Below are positions 39,920 through 52,842 of a DNA stretch of 64,000 nt, one piece after another. The position numbers were made by a program, and so were the translations under genes. Position 1 is the stretch's first letter. Every line of letters begins with the position of its first letter. Origin of the DNA: Gonatopus flavifemur (taxonomy: Eukaryota; Arthropoda; Insecta; Hymenoptera; Dryinidae); NCBI GenBank assembly GCA_018340375.1, contig JAFFJZ010000003.1:26970001-27034000 (forward strand), written 5' to 3'. A model generated the notes under the pieces. It did not search any database and was not told where the DNA came from. It saw only the letters and a list, made by a program, of their open reading frames with translations.

Positions 39920-42900
39920 TTATGAGAACAAAATCTCAAGATCATCCATGTCGGTTAGAAAGTCATCCGAGAGGTCACTGATGTCGACCATCGGATCGTA
40001 ATCTTCGCTGTCGTCAGAAGAATCTTCATCTCGATCTCCAGCGTCATCGTCTTCATCGTTATCCTCTCTATCATTGCGATCGTTACTTTCACCGTTTTCT
40101 TCTCCCGTAGCATCCGCATTATCTCCGTCACCTGAATTATTAATAATTAACAAATTATAAAGTAATGTTGCATAAGAAAAAGTTATTTTATCTTAAATCA
40201 AATGAACTTTACCATCCGCGTTATTATCATCGGATACAGAATTAGATCCATCATCATCGCTCGCGTCGATATCATCTTCATCGTCATCTTCTTCAGCCTC
40301 ATCCTCGTCGTCTCTCCTTCTTCCTACATCGTATAATCTCACGCAAGACTCTACAGGACTTCCAAATTCGCCTAGATTTTCAACAACCGCAATTTGTGTA
40401 TCAAATTTATTACAAGCTAAATCGTATATATCCCTTTTTACATCGTAAGTAGCTGTAGAAAAAAAAGCATTGAAAATTTATCTTTAGAACGTGAAAATAA
40501 TGTGATGGAAATGTTGTTAATCATTACAAACCAATATTGCAGTAATCGAAAGCATCCAAAGTTTTGAATGAGGTGATGTAATGTGATTCATCTTCGCTTT
40601 CTTGATCCAACGATACCGCATAAATGATATTATTTACAGGAGAGAAAATAACTTCCATTTGATCGAGAGTAGGAACCGTTTTGAGCAAATGAAAAGTTCT
40701 GAGATCCCATACTTCGGTATTCGATACAACTTCCGTTCCATTCGGATGAAACACACCGTTCAATGTTTGATTGAGTTTGTCGAATTTGTGAATCTCTTTT
40801 CCTGAATTAACATCCCACAAGATACCGTCGCTAAGAACCAATTCGTCGTTCATGCTAAAAGTCGCACGATTTTTCGTGTATTCGTTGGAAATCGAAGGAG
40901 TTAGCGTCATTAATAATTTACCGGTTGCGATATCGTATATCTAAAACACAACAACAATTCAAGATTCTTTGTGAAAATAAGGTGTACTTGTTTGTTTCAT
41001 TTGTAAAACATGAACGAATAATCGTTACCGTAGCGCTTTCTCCTTGGGTACCGATGATTCTGTCTTGAAGTTTTCCAAATTCAACGTAATCCTCATTCTC
41101 TAAAGGTAATTTCATGTCAAAGAATGTCCCTATACTCCACAAAGCGGACATGAAACTTCTCCAATCGGTGGACGTTAGTAACAAATTTCCAGCCTTGTTA
41201 CATTCCATGTAATAAACGTAAGATTCATGACAATGGTAAGTAGCCTCTTCGACTCCCGTATGGATATTGAACATTTTAACATCTCCAGAGTACGTTCCCA
41301 ATAGGAGATATTGTTGACAGGCCTTGGAGAAAATTCATCTCGTTATTGAAAGAATGAAAAACTTCATTAATATTCACTTACAGAAAATACACAGCTCGTG
41401 AAAGTTCCTTCCACATCCGTAGGACGAAACGTTTTAACTGGACAAAACCGACTGTAAATGAATCTTCTATCCAGTCTTCTGCTATCGATACCTAAAGCTC
41501 TTCTCGTTAATCTAACAGTCAAATTTGTGGGCGTTGAATTTTTTGTACAAGGATCTGGACACTTGTGGGGTCTAAAAAATTCGATCGTTGATTAATAAGT
41601 TTTTCATTCAAAATAATAATTAGAAAAAAAAAAACAGAAAACTCGAAACTCACTCGAATAAATTGAATTGCGGACAAGTTACCATAGGATTTTTACAAAG
41701 TGCGTGTTGGTTAGTTAAATACTCCGTAATTATAGAATCTAAGGTAATAGAGGCTAATGAAGTAGGGGTTGTTATCGCTGGACCAGTTGGAGGTCCACCT
41801 CCTGGATCTCTGGATATTTGTTTTTGTAAAGATCTACAAGTGGTAGGCGACTGACTCGACATCGTTATCATTTGAGTGGTTGGGGGACTTGAAAACGATG
41901 GTTTATCCGTTTGCGTGATTCTCCTAATGCACAATACAAGAAATATGTTAATAAATAGTTTTATATAATCATATTGATCAATCTATACTCACTTTTGATT
42001 AATTTGTAATTTAATTGGTTGAGGGGAATTATTTACAATACCATTTTGATTAGCACAGTCTACCAATTTCATTCTAACACCACTGGTACCGGAAGAAGAT
42101 ATACTCGAGGCACCAGTATGAGAAATAAAACGTGAAGAGGATGTGGGGGTACTATTGGTTCTGTTTTGTCCTTCTCTTGGAGTACATCTACTGGTATTGT
42201 ATAAATTAACTGGAGCGACAGGGGTGAATCCATTTCTAGGCTAGAATCAAATAGGAGAATGTTATTCATTTATTCGAATTAAAGGATTCCTAGTATTAAC
42301 TTACCCCTGCGATAGCAGGACTTCTATAAGTGAAAGGTTGATAGGCTGTGATAGGTTTCATTATAGCCGAAGAATCCAAATTCCCTTCTTTCTGTAATGT
42401 AGCTGCTGTTTCGGTTAATCCTTTGGATACTAGATGTTGGTAAATTAATTGATTCAGCTGTTGCTCGTTATATTGTATTCTTGTTTGAGCCACAACATTT
42501 GCCTGAAAAAGACAGAGTGAATCAGTTATACATCAAGGATTAGGTATTATAATCGTACAAGCAGAAAATTCAACTTACTCTGTGCAAACTGACTAAAGAG
42601 ATTTCATATTCCGCACCATTTGGTTTTGCTTTTCCTGAAACTCTTTCCATCAACTCAAGAGCATATTTCTGAAACATTACATGCTCTTGTCGTTTTTCTT
42701 GTAAAATTGGATCTTTCATAAGAGCTTGTATCTGGCCGTCTGTGAACATTGGTAGTTTACTGATAATCTGTCTGACTTTTTCACTGCGAGCTAGACCAGC
42801 TAACGCGCGACAAGCTAACGCTCTTATGCTATCAGCATCGGTGATTGGAGTTTTTACCATCATCAATTGCAGCAAAACCTATCGATCATAATAATCATTA

Positions 42901-45749
42901 TGAGCTTTTAGTTATCAAATTATGAACATAGAAAGAAGTCTCCTAGAACATACTGAAAAGTGACTTTTTCTTCTCATAATTTTCAATACATACCATGATA
43001 CCGTTATTCGATCTCACGCTTTCCCATACTTTTTGTATCAGTTCTTCGGTATTATGAATGTTGACTTTCTTCTTAGCAGAGCCAGTTATAGGATACCTTG
43101 CTAAAACTCCACCCACCTATTATCAACGGGAAAATAGAGTGAATTAAACAATAAATGTTTCCATTATTAATAAATTAATATAATACTTTACCCTATTGAT
43201 AGGTGCGCAAACACAGTTAATTACAGCTCTCAAAGCAGCTCTTTGTACATCTGCGTCTACAATTATTTCGCATTCCGCAGCAGCTAAGAGAAGATTGATC
43301 GCCATAGTCATAGACATATCAGGCATATCAACTCTATCGCATAATAATAACATAACCTTCGGAACGACGGAACAAATTGCTATTACGTCCAGACAGGAAC
43401 GAACGGTTTCAGCGCTCGATGTTGTATGAACGCTTTAAAAATAAGAATTCTATAAATTATATTTTCTTACGATTGAAATTCATTTCTTACTCACCGACCA
43501 CTGTAATTCCATTCTCGAGCAAACGCAATAATTTGCAAAAGAAGAGTTATGCCCCCCAAACGATAAAGTTCTTCCACTGGTGGCCAAACTACTCTTATCG
43601 ACATCAGTTCTTGTAAAACTTCTACTTTAGCTTGCACTTCCTCGCTACTCAATTTACATGCCTAAAAAAATTATCAAAATAAATTACAGTCTTCATTGTT
43701 ACAAATTCTAATGATTAATCAATTCAATTGAATATTTGAGTAACTTATTTTAAATACATACCTTATAAGGAGGTAAAGATGGTTGCCAAGTTTCACGATC
43801 CACCCTAACATTCTCAGCTCTTTGTAATTGTTCTGCTTTCCAATATAAATGCGCTTCCATGTAACGTTTCAAAGCTACAGCCACGTGTCTAACAATTTGT
43901 CTTGAAGCGCATTCCTCGTCGTCGTTTAACGCAGGTTCTTCTTCAATGTTTAAGATTGGCAAAGTTGAAATCTAGAACAAAGAAAAAAAGTTTCATTGTT
44001 TATTGCTATCCGCTATCATAAGAAGTGATCATAATTTCGAAAAACTTACCACATTGAAAAGTTTTCTCAATCCATCTTGGGCATCGAATTCTTCAAGTAT
44101 GACTTTGAAAGGAAAGGAAAATCCAAAAAACATAGTAGCGTGACATCGTCCGGAATCGTGGCTTCTTTCCAAAAGCCAAAGCGCGTAAGTCACCAGATCT
44201 GATATTATATGCTTAGGTAGGAGACAAACTCTCTCCATAGCATCTTCGCAATACGCGAGATAATAAAGACATATAGAAACTCCTGTTGCCGCTATACTAG
44301 GTCGAGGAACGTCGAGTAATTTTTGTAACCCCCCTACGCTGAGAAATTCTATAGAAAACTTTTTATGACATAACAAAGAAGCGAGATATTTTAAAGCTTC
44401 GAACGCTAATCGACTGTCTTTGGTTTCTCGAATGTTTATGTATTTGAGTATCAAATCGAGAGCGTTCTGTTCGAAAACATGACCAAGGAACTCTTGATAT
44501 TCTCCCATGGGAGTGAGGTATCTCAATATGAGCATTTGACGCGTCGCTAGAGTAGGAGGATGTATCTGAATATTTCCGATAACGTAAGATTCTATTTCAG
44601 CCCAAGAAGAATTAGAATTTCCTTCAAGTAAAGTGGACGGTGTATTGGAACATTGAGACGAGGATCTTTGAAAGTACGTTTTATTGGACAAGTACGTGGA
44701 CAAGGATTTAGGAGAAGTTATTTGCGTGTTTGGTGATTGTTTTAAAGGTGTTGTATGTACGGAATTACTACTTTTTGGAAGAGTCAAAGGCGGTGACATG
44801 ATTTTATCCGGGTACGACGTGTCACCGTTGATCGTTGGTGTTTCAACATCAGAACTGTTTTTGATTCTTTTATGAGGCGGAGTTTCGTCCGTGATCGATG
44901 TAGTTTGACTATACTCATCCTCATCCGAGAAAAACGTATCGTTAGTAGGACTTTTCAATACACCGTTCTCCCGGGACTTTTCACGAACTTTGCGTTTCCC
45001 GGGAACACTTTGATTCTCGGTATCATACAAATTACTCCTATTTTGTCCAAAATGAGCGAAGGGTCGAGCGTTGGCTGCAGCCTGTCTGTCCTCTTGAGCT
45101 TTCTCTTGCAATTTGTGCAACCTTTGTAACATCAGAGGTACCATCTTACCATTTTGCTCTCTAAAACCAGTTGCTATGTCTTGTACTTCCATAGCTGCCG
45201 CTAATAGACCCGTGGCGTAACTTTGTAACGGTTCTACGCTTTTTTCAGCCCATGAGAATAATCTGTGTATGAGTCCTTCCATATCTGGTTGAAACACAGC
45301 TGAAGTTTCTAAACCTGGGAGTATATCCAACATCAACCGACATGCAGCTATGTTTAATTTTCTCACATCTCTTCCCGCGATCCCTGCTCGTGACCAATAT
45401 GTATCTCTGAGGTAGTCGTTTATCAACTGCAAAGAAATGTTTTATAATCAAATGTATTTTAAATTTGATAAAAATCAGGATAATTCACCTTGGTCATGAA
45501 ATTGTCTTTTCTGAAGAGAACTTTGAGAATGTGACCAAAGTTACATTCTGGATCTGTTCGGGATGGATGTCTTTCGTCAAATGGATCTGGATCCATTTTT
45601 AAATAATTTTCTGTTTCGAGTTCTATTATTTCAGCTAATCGCTGTAGGGTTGGAATAGGATCGTACATAGGTGCTGTATGTTCTTCCTCCCATTGTCGTA
45701 GAATTTGGACAACATCCGTCGCTTCGGTAATCGATTCTGAATTTGCCAT
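39920..45749 (-). CDS. DCAF1: DDB1- and CUL4-associated factor 1 (VprBP/Mahjong)
   Basis: Substrate receptor of CRL4 ubiquitin ligases, acting in the nucleus in replication, growth and cell-competition control. Fifteen coding exons: 45489-45749, 44050-45426, 43762-43971, 43495-43661, 43192-43432, 42994-43116, 42579-42878, 42305-42502, 41993-42240, 41654-41923, 41382-41571, 41029-41322, 40532-40940, 40213-40452, 39920-40131. They join to 1579 residues, near the family length. Seen: an N-terminal block with [17 protein letters not shown], armadillo-like helices, a disordered Ser/Thr-rich insert in exon 2, a LisH motif (about residues 906-935), a Ser-rich linker, a WD40 region (about 1085-1400) and a long Asp/Glu tail. 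The second DxR box is WDLR (1371-1374), but the first reads WDVN (1335-1338). Start chosen at MANSES by position in the family alignment; the frame is open further upstream. Divergent from PINCH. Confidence 0.96.
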
Positions 45750-48076
45750 TATTCGATGATCTACAAATTTGAGTGATTCTAAAGATGTTGAGCTTGTATT
45801 TATCAAAAAAATGTTCATGAGAATTTTGTATATGTCAAACAGATTCATTTTTACGACTAAAAGGGTATTACGAACAACAGAATGAGTGTGATTTGTTGTA
45901 AATTGGATTATTTTCACAAACCTAACACCCGAGATATTAGTTTAAATATGTAAGACAATCATTTCCCGACAGATAAAAGCAATTATTAACCATTCAAAGC
46001 AAGGTAATTAGAGTGCGATGATCAGTCGTTTCAAACTTGTACGGTCAGTTAACTTGTGTTAGTTCTGAATTAATAATAAAATGTTGTTCTGGATTTACAT
46101 AAGTTATGTTTATGAATATAAAATAAATTCATATAAGATAATTATGAGTTAATAAGTTAATAACCTTGAAATTGAAAACTGATACAATTTGTATTAGAAA
46201 TGCATAGAAAATGTTATCGAGATAGAACTTGGAAGCTATCCCTTAATGTTTATAGAACAAACAAGAATTTCTTAAATATTCACAAAATTTAGCACTTTCT
46301 TGATAAATACAAATTACTCTTCCGAAATCTGAATTAAAGACTATATTTGACAGAAATTTCAACCATAGAATGTTCATCCTCAGAAATGATTGAACATTTA
46401 AGGAAAGTTTGGCGATTATTTATTCCCTGCGACGGAAAATTTAATTATTTTATTACATTGCGCTCGATACAATTTTTATTAAAAAATCTCTCGATTTGAA
46501 AAATAATTTGAAATATGTTTTGTAAATGGAAAATTTCTGGATAACTCAAAGAAATCTTTTGAAAAAGTAAATAATTCATCTTATCAGCATGTACCGTACT
46601 ACTGAAGTTTAATACATTGGATCGTACTTTTGCATTACAATTCAAATACATAATGGAAATTCCATCAACTATATGATTTTATAAAAGACTTGTAGCGGAG
46701 GATTATGGTTTCGAATTATCAAGTTTTTCCAAACTGCGTGGTTGTTAAAATAAATACGTATCCTTTGATAACCTCACTTTTTGATACAAATGAGACTTGA
46801 TTCGTGAATACATTACACCTATATGAGAATTTGGTATTAACCTAATCGAAGATATAAATAACGGTGAATGTGATCATACAATATATTGCTGGGAATTTAG
46901 TATTCGTGTAATACGTAATGATACCGCAAAAAAAGGAAAATCCGTAAGTGATTACATGGCGCGTGTTTCGTACAGGTTAATGGCAATTACTCAAGTGTCA
47001 TTTAAAAATCGACGTGACAACTTGTGGAAATATGATTGTTCAAATGAACGTACGCTTAGAACTTTTGAATCGTAATTAAATTCAATTTTCCTTACGATGT
47101 AACAGTGTTTAGTTATTTGTTGACAGCGCAAAACACCTTGAAAAATTGTAGGCACAAATGGCACAAACACTATGAATAACGAAACATCACCCAACTTCAC
47201 CATGCTTGCCCCACAGGTTGAATGTGAAGACGCGTATTCATGAAATTCTCTTTTTCTTGAATCAAGGTAAAATTTTCATAAAACAGAAAGGTCGTGATCG
47301 TTCGATGCAATCCATGAAGGGATATTTTTGATGGGTTTAGGAATGATAAAAAATCGACCAATAGTACTCAACGATCTGACGGAATCAGCTATTTGAGCTC
47401 AATATACACTGGAATGAACGCGGAAATGGAATCTCTTTTAACAAAGAGAAAGCAAAGAGAGAGAAAGACAGAGGGGTATGATGATATTGGGGTGCATGTT
47501 TCCTTGTTTATTCAATAAACATGTTTGTTCAATAAATATAGCATTGTCTTAAACGCGATTCCATTGCCGCACGCTCACTCCAGTATGTATTGAGCTCAAT
47601 ACATTCAATTATACAATTGTAAAATCTCAATAATCCATTGAACAAATCACCGAATTAAATCGTACACTGTTTAGTTTTCTTTCCTTAATTTTGTTTGAAT
47701 TCTGTTTTCAATCATGGCCAGTTGATCTATGAGAAAGTAGAAAATGGATCAAATTGACATCCTGTAAAAGGGCATCTGCCACGTGATTGGTTTATTTATC
47801 GAAAACAGACATTTCCCATGTGAGCTAATAAATACATATGAGCGATGACGTAAGATTTATTAAAATATACATGTAGAAATTGTGAATTCATTGACATAAC
47901 TAACAGAATTAAACTGTACAGTGAAGCAAATAAGAGAATTATCATTTTCCAAGTTTCCATTTACATTTAAAACATATCTATCTTTCACAACCCTTTCAGA
48001 AAACAGGTTCGGTTCACCGAATTTTACAAATAAATTGATCCACGCAATAAACGCTTAGTAAAGTTTATATTGAATT
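45750..48076. other. DCAF1-PINCH divergent intergenic region
   Basis: About 2.3 kb between the divergent starts of DCAF1 and PINCH. It must hold both promoters, but unlike the MCM6-REV3 gap no E2F, CCAAT or other strong motif stands out. The only structured element is the inverted repeat at 47394-47598. No further gene is visible. Confidence 0.5.
47394..47598. mobile_element. Short inverted-repeat (MITE-like) element
   Basis: Arms of about 40 bp, 47394-47433 and 47557-47598, pair with scattered mismatches. Both ends contain TGAGCTCAATA. The interior holds AAGAGAAAGC-type purine repeats. It has no coding capacity, so it is probably a non-autonomous DNA transposon. Confidence 0.6.
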
Positions 48077-50186
48077 ATGCCAGGGTGAGTTCATATTTAT
48101 TTATAAATCATTCATCAATTTATAAATTAACGATGTTTTGAACCAAGTTTTAATATATATTTTCAAAATGTATTCAAATTCCATATAAGTACTTTTATAG
48201 AGAAATCCAATTGAAACTCCTTAACAAGCGATATTTTGATGGATTACTTCAGAGATTTCTATTCTCCGTCACATTTCAACATTTAATAGTATGTTCAGCA
48301 AATAGATCATTTGAGTATTTATTTTACTTAATCGATATCTACAAAGTTCACATTTTAATGAGAAAACTTTGGTTCAAGTGCGTAATTTTAATTCTTAATT
48401 CGATAGCCAGAGTCGTTGATGAGATAAAAATATATTCGCTAACCACAAATGATTATGAATGACCACACACTGATCGAAACACCAGATACTGGTAGATTAA
48501 AAACCATACTACTTCCATCGGTACCTTGACGATACAAAGAAACGAATACCAAAGATTAATGTCCATTTAAATTTACGCTTGTTTCAAATTCAATGTAAAT
48601 TCAATTTCCCAACAATTATGGATATCATTGATTTGTGTAACCACAGGTAGAAATTATAAATCAAGTGATAACGTATTTGTTCGTTATAAACTGATATCTA
48701 AAATCAAATTTTTTCAGTCAATAAACAGAATAATCTTTACTTATATTATAATAAAAAGAGGACTATTATTGTTTTCAGTGTCACAGAGATGTCTATGGAT
48801 CATATGTTTTGCTCTCGTTGTCGCGAGGGTTTCGTACCACACGAAAAGATTGTGAATTCCCATGGAGAATTATGGCATCCGCAGTGTTTTGTGTTTGTAT
48901 AATTTATTCACCTACCGTCGATGTTTATTTCATAATTTGAAGATTTTTACTTTGAACAGATGCGCGCAATGTTTCCGGCCATTCCCCGATGGAATCTTCT
49001 ATGAATTTGAAGGATATAAATATTGTGAACATGATTTCCATGTATTATTTGCTCCATGCTGTGGTAAATGTGGTAAGCTATCATAAAAGAACTGTCGATA
49101 ATTGTCAGAATCATGAATTTTCATTCAACACTACATTTTCATTATTTTTCATAGGAGAATTCATCATTGGCAGAGTCATAAAAGCTATGAATACCAATTG
49201 GCATCCAGGATGTTTTAGATGCGAGGAATGTAATGGAGAATTGGCTGATGCTGGTTTTATCAAGTGTCAAGGAAGAGCGCTTTGTCATACCTGCAATGCT
49301 CATGTAAAAGCTGGTGCTCTTGGAAAACATATTTGTCATCAATGCCAGTACGTGTTTAAGTTTGCGAGAGAGAGAAAAAAGGATTTTTAGTTGAAATTTT
49401 AAGATTTTTTGTTATCGTTGTAGTGGAGTGATAGACGATAAACCATTGCGTTTCCGAGGCGAAGTATATCATCCGTACCATTTCAATTGCACCGCTTGTG
49501 GCGTGGAACTCAATTCGGATGCTCGAGAAGTTCGTTCTAGACCAGGCTATACCGCGAATGAGATGGTAATCTTTCAAAAATACAACATACGTCAACTTAT
49601 TCTCTTTGTCGATTAATTAAAAAATGAATATACAATCATTTTTCAGAATGAATTGTATTGTTTGAGATGTCACGATAAAATGGGTATTCCCATTTGCGGA
49701 GCATGTCGACGTCCGATAGAAGAACGCGTGGTAACGGCTTTAGGAAAACATTGGCATGTCGAGCACTTCGTATGCGCCAAGTGCGAAAAACCATTTTTAG
49801 GTCATCGTCATTACGAGAAGAAAGGCCTAGCTTATTGTGAAACTCATTATCATCAACTGTTTGGCAATTTATGCTTTGTTTGCAATCAAGTGATCTCCGG
49901 AGACGGTAAATACTCGAATTTTATTCAAATTTTTAACAGCGACAGATTCAATCTATTGATACTTTTTTCTTTCCTAATTTTAGTTTTCACAGCACTGAAT
50001 AAGGCTTGGTGCGTACATCATTTCGCTTGTTCATTTTGCGATCAAAAAATGAATCAAAAAACAAAATTCTTTGAGTTCGATTTAAGACCGGCATGTAAAA
50101 AGTGTTACGATAAATTCCCTCAGGAATTGAAAAAACGAATGCGTCGCATGTACGATCTTAATCCAAAAAAATTACCGATTCAGTAA
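48077..50186 (+). CDS. LIMS: PINCH/LIMS adaptor (steamer duck), five LIM domains
   Basis: Adaptor of the ILK-PINCH-parvin complex linking integrins to actin at adhesion sites. Coding exons: 48077-48084, 48779-48892, 48960-49072, 49155-49347, 49424-49565, 49647-49905, 49984-50186. They join to 343 residues. Five LIM domains in tandem are intact, each with its zinc-binding Cys/His set; LIM1 starts at CSRC (ILK-binding in known PINCH proteins), LIM5 at CFVC. The protein ends with a basic helix and KKLPIQ, as in the family. The first exon codes only ATG-CCA-GG and joins in frame to exon 2; translation could instead begin at the internal ATGs in exon 2 (MSMDHM), where other PINCH isoforms start. 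The stop TAA lies inside a donor-like CAGTAAGT, so an alternative 3' exon is possible. Confidence 0.96.
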
Positions 50187-51418
50187 GTCGATATCTTAAA
50201 CCTGACGGAAAAATATCTATGCGTTTTCATAGGTTTCAAATATTTAGATGGATTAAGTGAAAAAAAAAGGAAAAAGTTATGGAAAGTTTTTAGAATTATG
50301 TCTCGCATTTTGTTGAAAATAGTGACAAAAATTATACACGTGGGTGATCGATGATGATTTTATTTTCTTCAGGGTTCAATGAATTTGACTTTTGAAGATA
50401 GAGTTTACAGAACTATATAAACATATATATATATATATATATTTACTTAGAAGTCCATGCACCAAATCGAAATGAGAACACAGAATCTTGTGTTGAGATT
50501 TTCAGGATACATAACAAGTTATTTTTATACAATTTTGAATATTGAAAGAATATTCCGTCTATTCGTTCAAATACTCAATAATACATATACATTTTAACAG
50601 GGTATTGCGATTTATCGAAGAATCATTTCAAAATCTTAATAATTGCTATATAATGTGTCTTGAAAGTGTTCTCTGTTGATAAGGAATATGTAGGAGTCTT
50701 TGATCTTTTTGTTTTTAATTAAGAATTAATGAATTTCGAATATCTTGAAACAGATTACTTTGGAAGTAAATCAGATTGAAAGTATTCACAATTTATGAAT
50801 AGATAAGTTAACAATGCAATTGACTGTAAGAGTGTTCAATTATTTTTACTAAATACACAAGATGAAATTTATAAAGCACAATTCTAGATATAAAGTTGTT
50901 CAATGCGATCTCAGAATTGAGAATTGATTACCCAACTATCAATTATAATTCAATCAGCATTTGAATTGCATTAAGATCTTATTATCAAACACTCATATTT
51001 TATATTGATTTTTAGAAATGATATAACTTGAAATAATGATTTATTTATCTCATATATAACATTGACATAAAAAGAAAATTTTAATCTATATTTTTTGTAC
51101 TCACTGGCAACAATAAAACAACAAATTTTATATCCCAGTGAAAATTATTTCATCATGTCTTGAGCCACAACCCTCTAATCGTTCCTTAAAAAAATTACTA
51201 ACAAAGATTCCAAATATCAACGTTTAAATAAAACTCGTGAAGTATTAAAAATTCTATCCTCCTTTTATTGAAGTGCCTCTATACACAAATTGAACGAAAT
51301 CAATGTTTTTAATATAAAATTGCAAATCACAGTAACTTACGTAATTCGGTTATATCAAATTCCCAATCAGTTGAGAATTCTACAAAAAATTCGGGAATGA
51401 AGATATTTTTATTTTATT
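50187..51418. other. PINCH-SOBP convergent intergenic region
   Basis: AT-rich, convergent 3' flanks of PINCH (plus) and the SOBP homologue (minus). It contains an AT microsatellite at about 50423-50444. A minus-strand AATAAA at 51408-51413 sits just past the SOBP stop. No gene or RNA is recognised. Confidence 0.55.
50423..50444. repeat. AT dinucleotide microsatellite
   Basis: About ten uninterrupted AT units in the 3' flank of PINCH. Confidence 0.9.
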
Positions 51419-52842
51419 TCACTCATCTTCACTATCTTTTTCAATTTTGGTTAGTTTTTCTAGGGAATTGTTGATTGCACGATTAGAACGACTTGTATTC
51501 ACTGGGTAAGAACATTTGGTAGCTGGATGTGTAGACGCGTTGGAAGATGTATCGAGTGATTCAGATGCAGTATCAGATTTGTGCATGTCTTCCATAGGTT
51601 TTGTAGGATTCGCGGCAGAGGATGGTACATTTTTATTTTTCTCGTTTATAAATTTATCAAAATACGAGGTAGATATAGGAATTGGGATTGGTATAGGGAT
51701 AGGTATCGGATAGGGAACAAGGATGGTAATTGGTGGCACTAAAGACGACGAATATCCTTCCAAAGTGGAGGGAATTTGAGACGTTGACGGTAATTTGACG
51801 TAATGAGGTGCATGTTCTGATACATCTCGTTCTTGACATTCTGTCATTTGGGACTTAAAATGCGAATACTTTGTTTCGAGAAACTGATTTGATTTTAAAA
51901 AAGAGTCATCCATCCAAACTTGAGAAGGGAATCCAAGTTTTGATTGTAATTTGATTCTATTATTGTTATTCAACTCTCTCGTAGATCTCCAAGATGAAGA
52001 TCTTTGATTCCTTTTTGAAGCACAATGACGTTTTTTGCGAATCTTTTTTTTCGAATAGTCTTGTTCAACGTATTTTGATTTGAATTGATTTTTATAATCG
52101 CAATCGTTGGAAATCTCATCTGCAGTCTTTAACTCGTCAATATCGTCATCTTCAGAGAATACATCTTCATTTTTCCTTTTTCTTAAATTCGGAGCATCGT
52201 TGTCAATCCTAAATCGGTTAATCGCGTTTATTGGAAATTTACTGTCTGAATCTTGACGAACATTGGATTCTTGTTGTTCCGTTTTCAAAGATACAGGTGA
52301 TGTTTTTTCCACCGAGTTCGTTCTTAATGGACTTTCAGGTGGAGATTGACAATTTCGAAGCCAAAGATCCGGAGTTATTAAATTATCCTCTTCGATATTG
52401 TTTGGAATAGTATTTAGACCTTGTAGAGCAAGATGTATTTGTGTTTCTCGACAAAATATGTTCATTTTGTATTGATTTAGGCATTTTTCACTGCAGAATT
52501 GTAGTTGACTTTTGCCATCCTGTGAACAAAAATAGATTTTAGATGAAATTCACGTAGATCTTCGTATCAGGAAACTGATATAATATCTATTATTGAAAAG
52601 TATACTGAATACTTTCAAAAGATACTTATTTAATCAAATCCAATTATCTTCAGAATAGAAATTATATTGTACCTAATAAATACATTTTTTTCTCATTGTT
52701 TTACCTGAAAATCAACGTAGCTTATAGAATTTCTCACATGCCTACACCAATCACATGTTCTCGCTCTTTTAAATGCGACTCTTCTATCGTTATTCAAACA
52801 AGCATCGCTGCAAAATTGTTTGAATTTACTCATCATGTCGTA
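51419..52842 (-). CDS. Sine oculis-binding protein homologue, C-terminal exons (5' end missing)
   Basis: SOBP proteins are nuclear cofactors that bind SIX-family homeodomain proteins. Two exons are clear: 52705-52842 (46 codons) and 51419-52519 (367 codons with stop), joined in phase 0. They encode two FCS-type zinc-finger segments, FKQFCSDACL and LQFCSEKCLNQYKMNIF, separated by CDWC-x2-VRNSISYVDFQ. A long Ser-rich, basic region follows, with a proline/isoleucine tract (VPYPIPIPIPIPIP) that is an SOBP hallmark; it is made of GGTAT-like repeat DNA near 51677-51710. The exon at 52705-52842 begins after an AG acceptor with YDMM, so the preceding CAWC-type finger exon is expected upstream. I did not find it between 52843 and 64000. 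Either the 5' exons lie beyond the window or a short form starts at the tandem ATGs. Confidence 0.85.

Noticed and set aside
48211..48462. 83-codon plus-strand frame
   Set aside because: It lies in PINCH intron 1 (48085-48778), is AT-rich and has no similarity I recognise.
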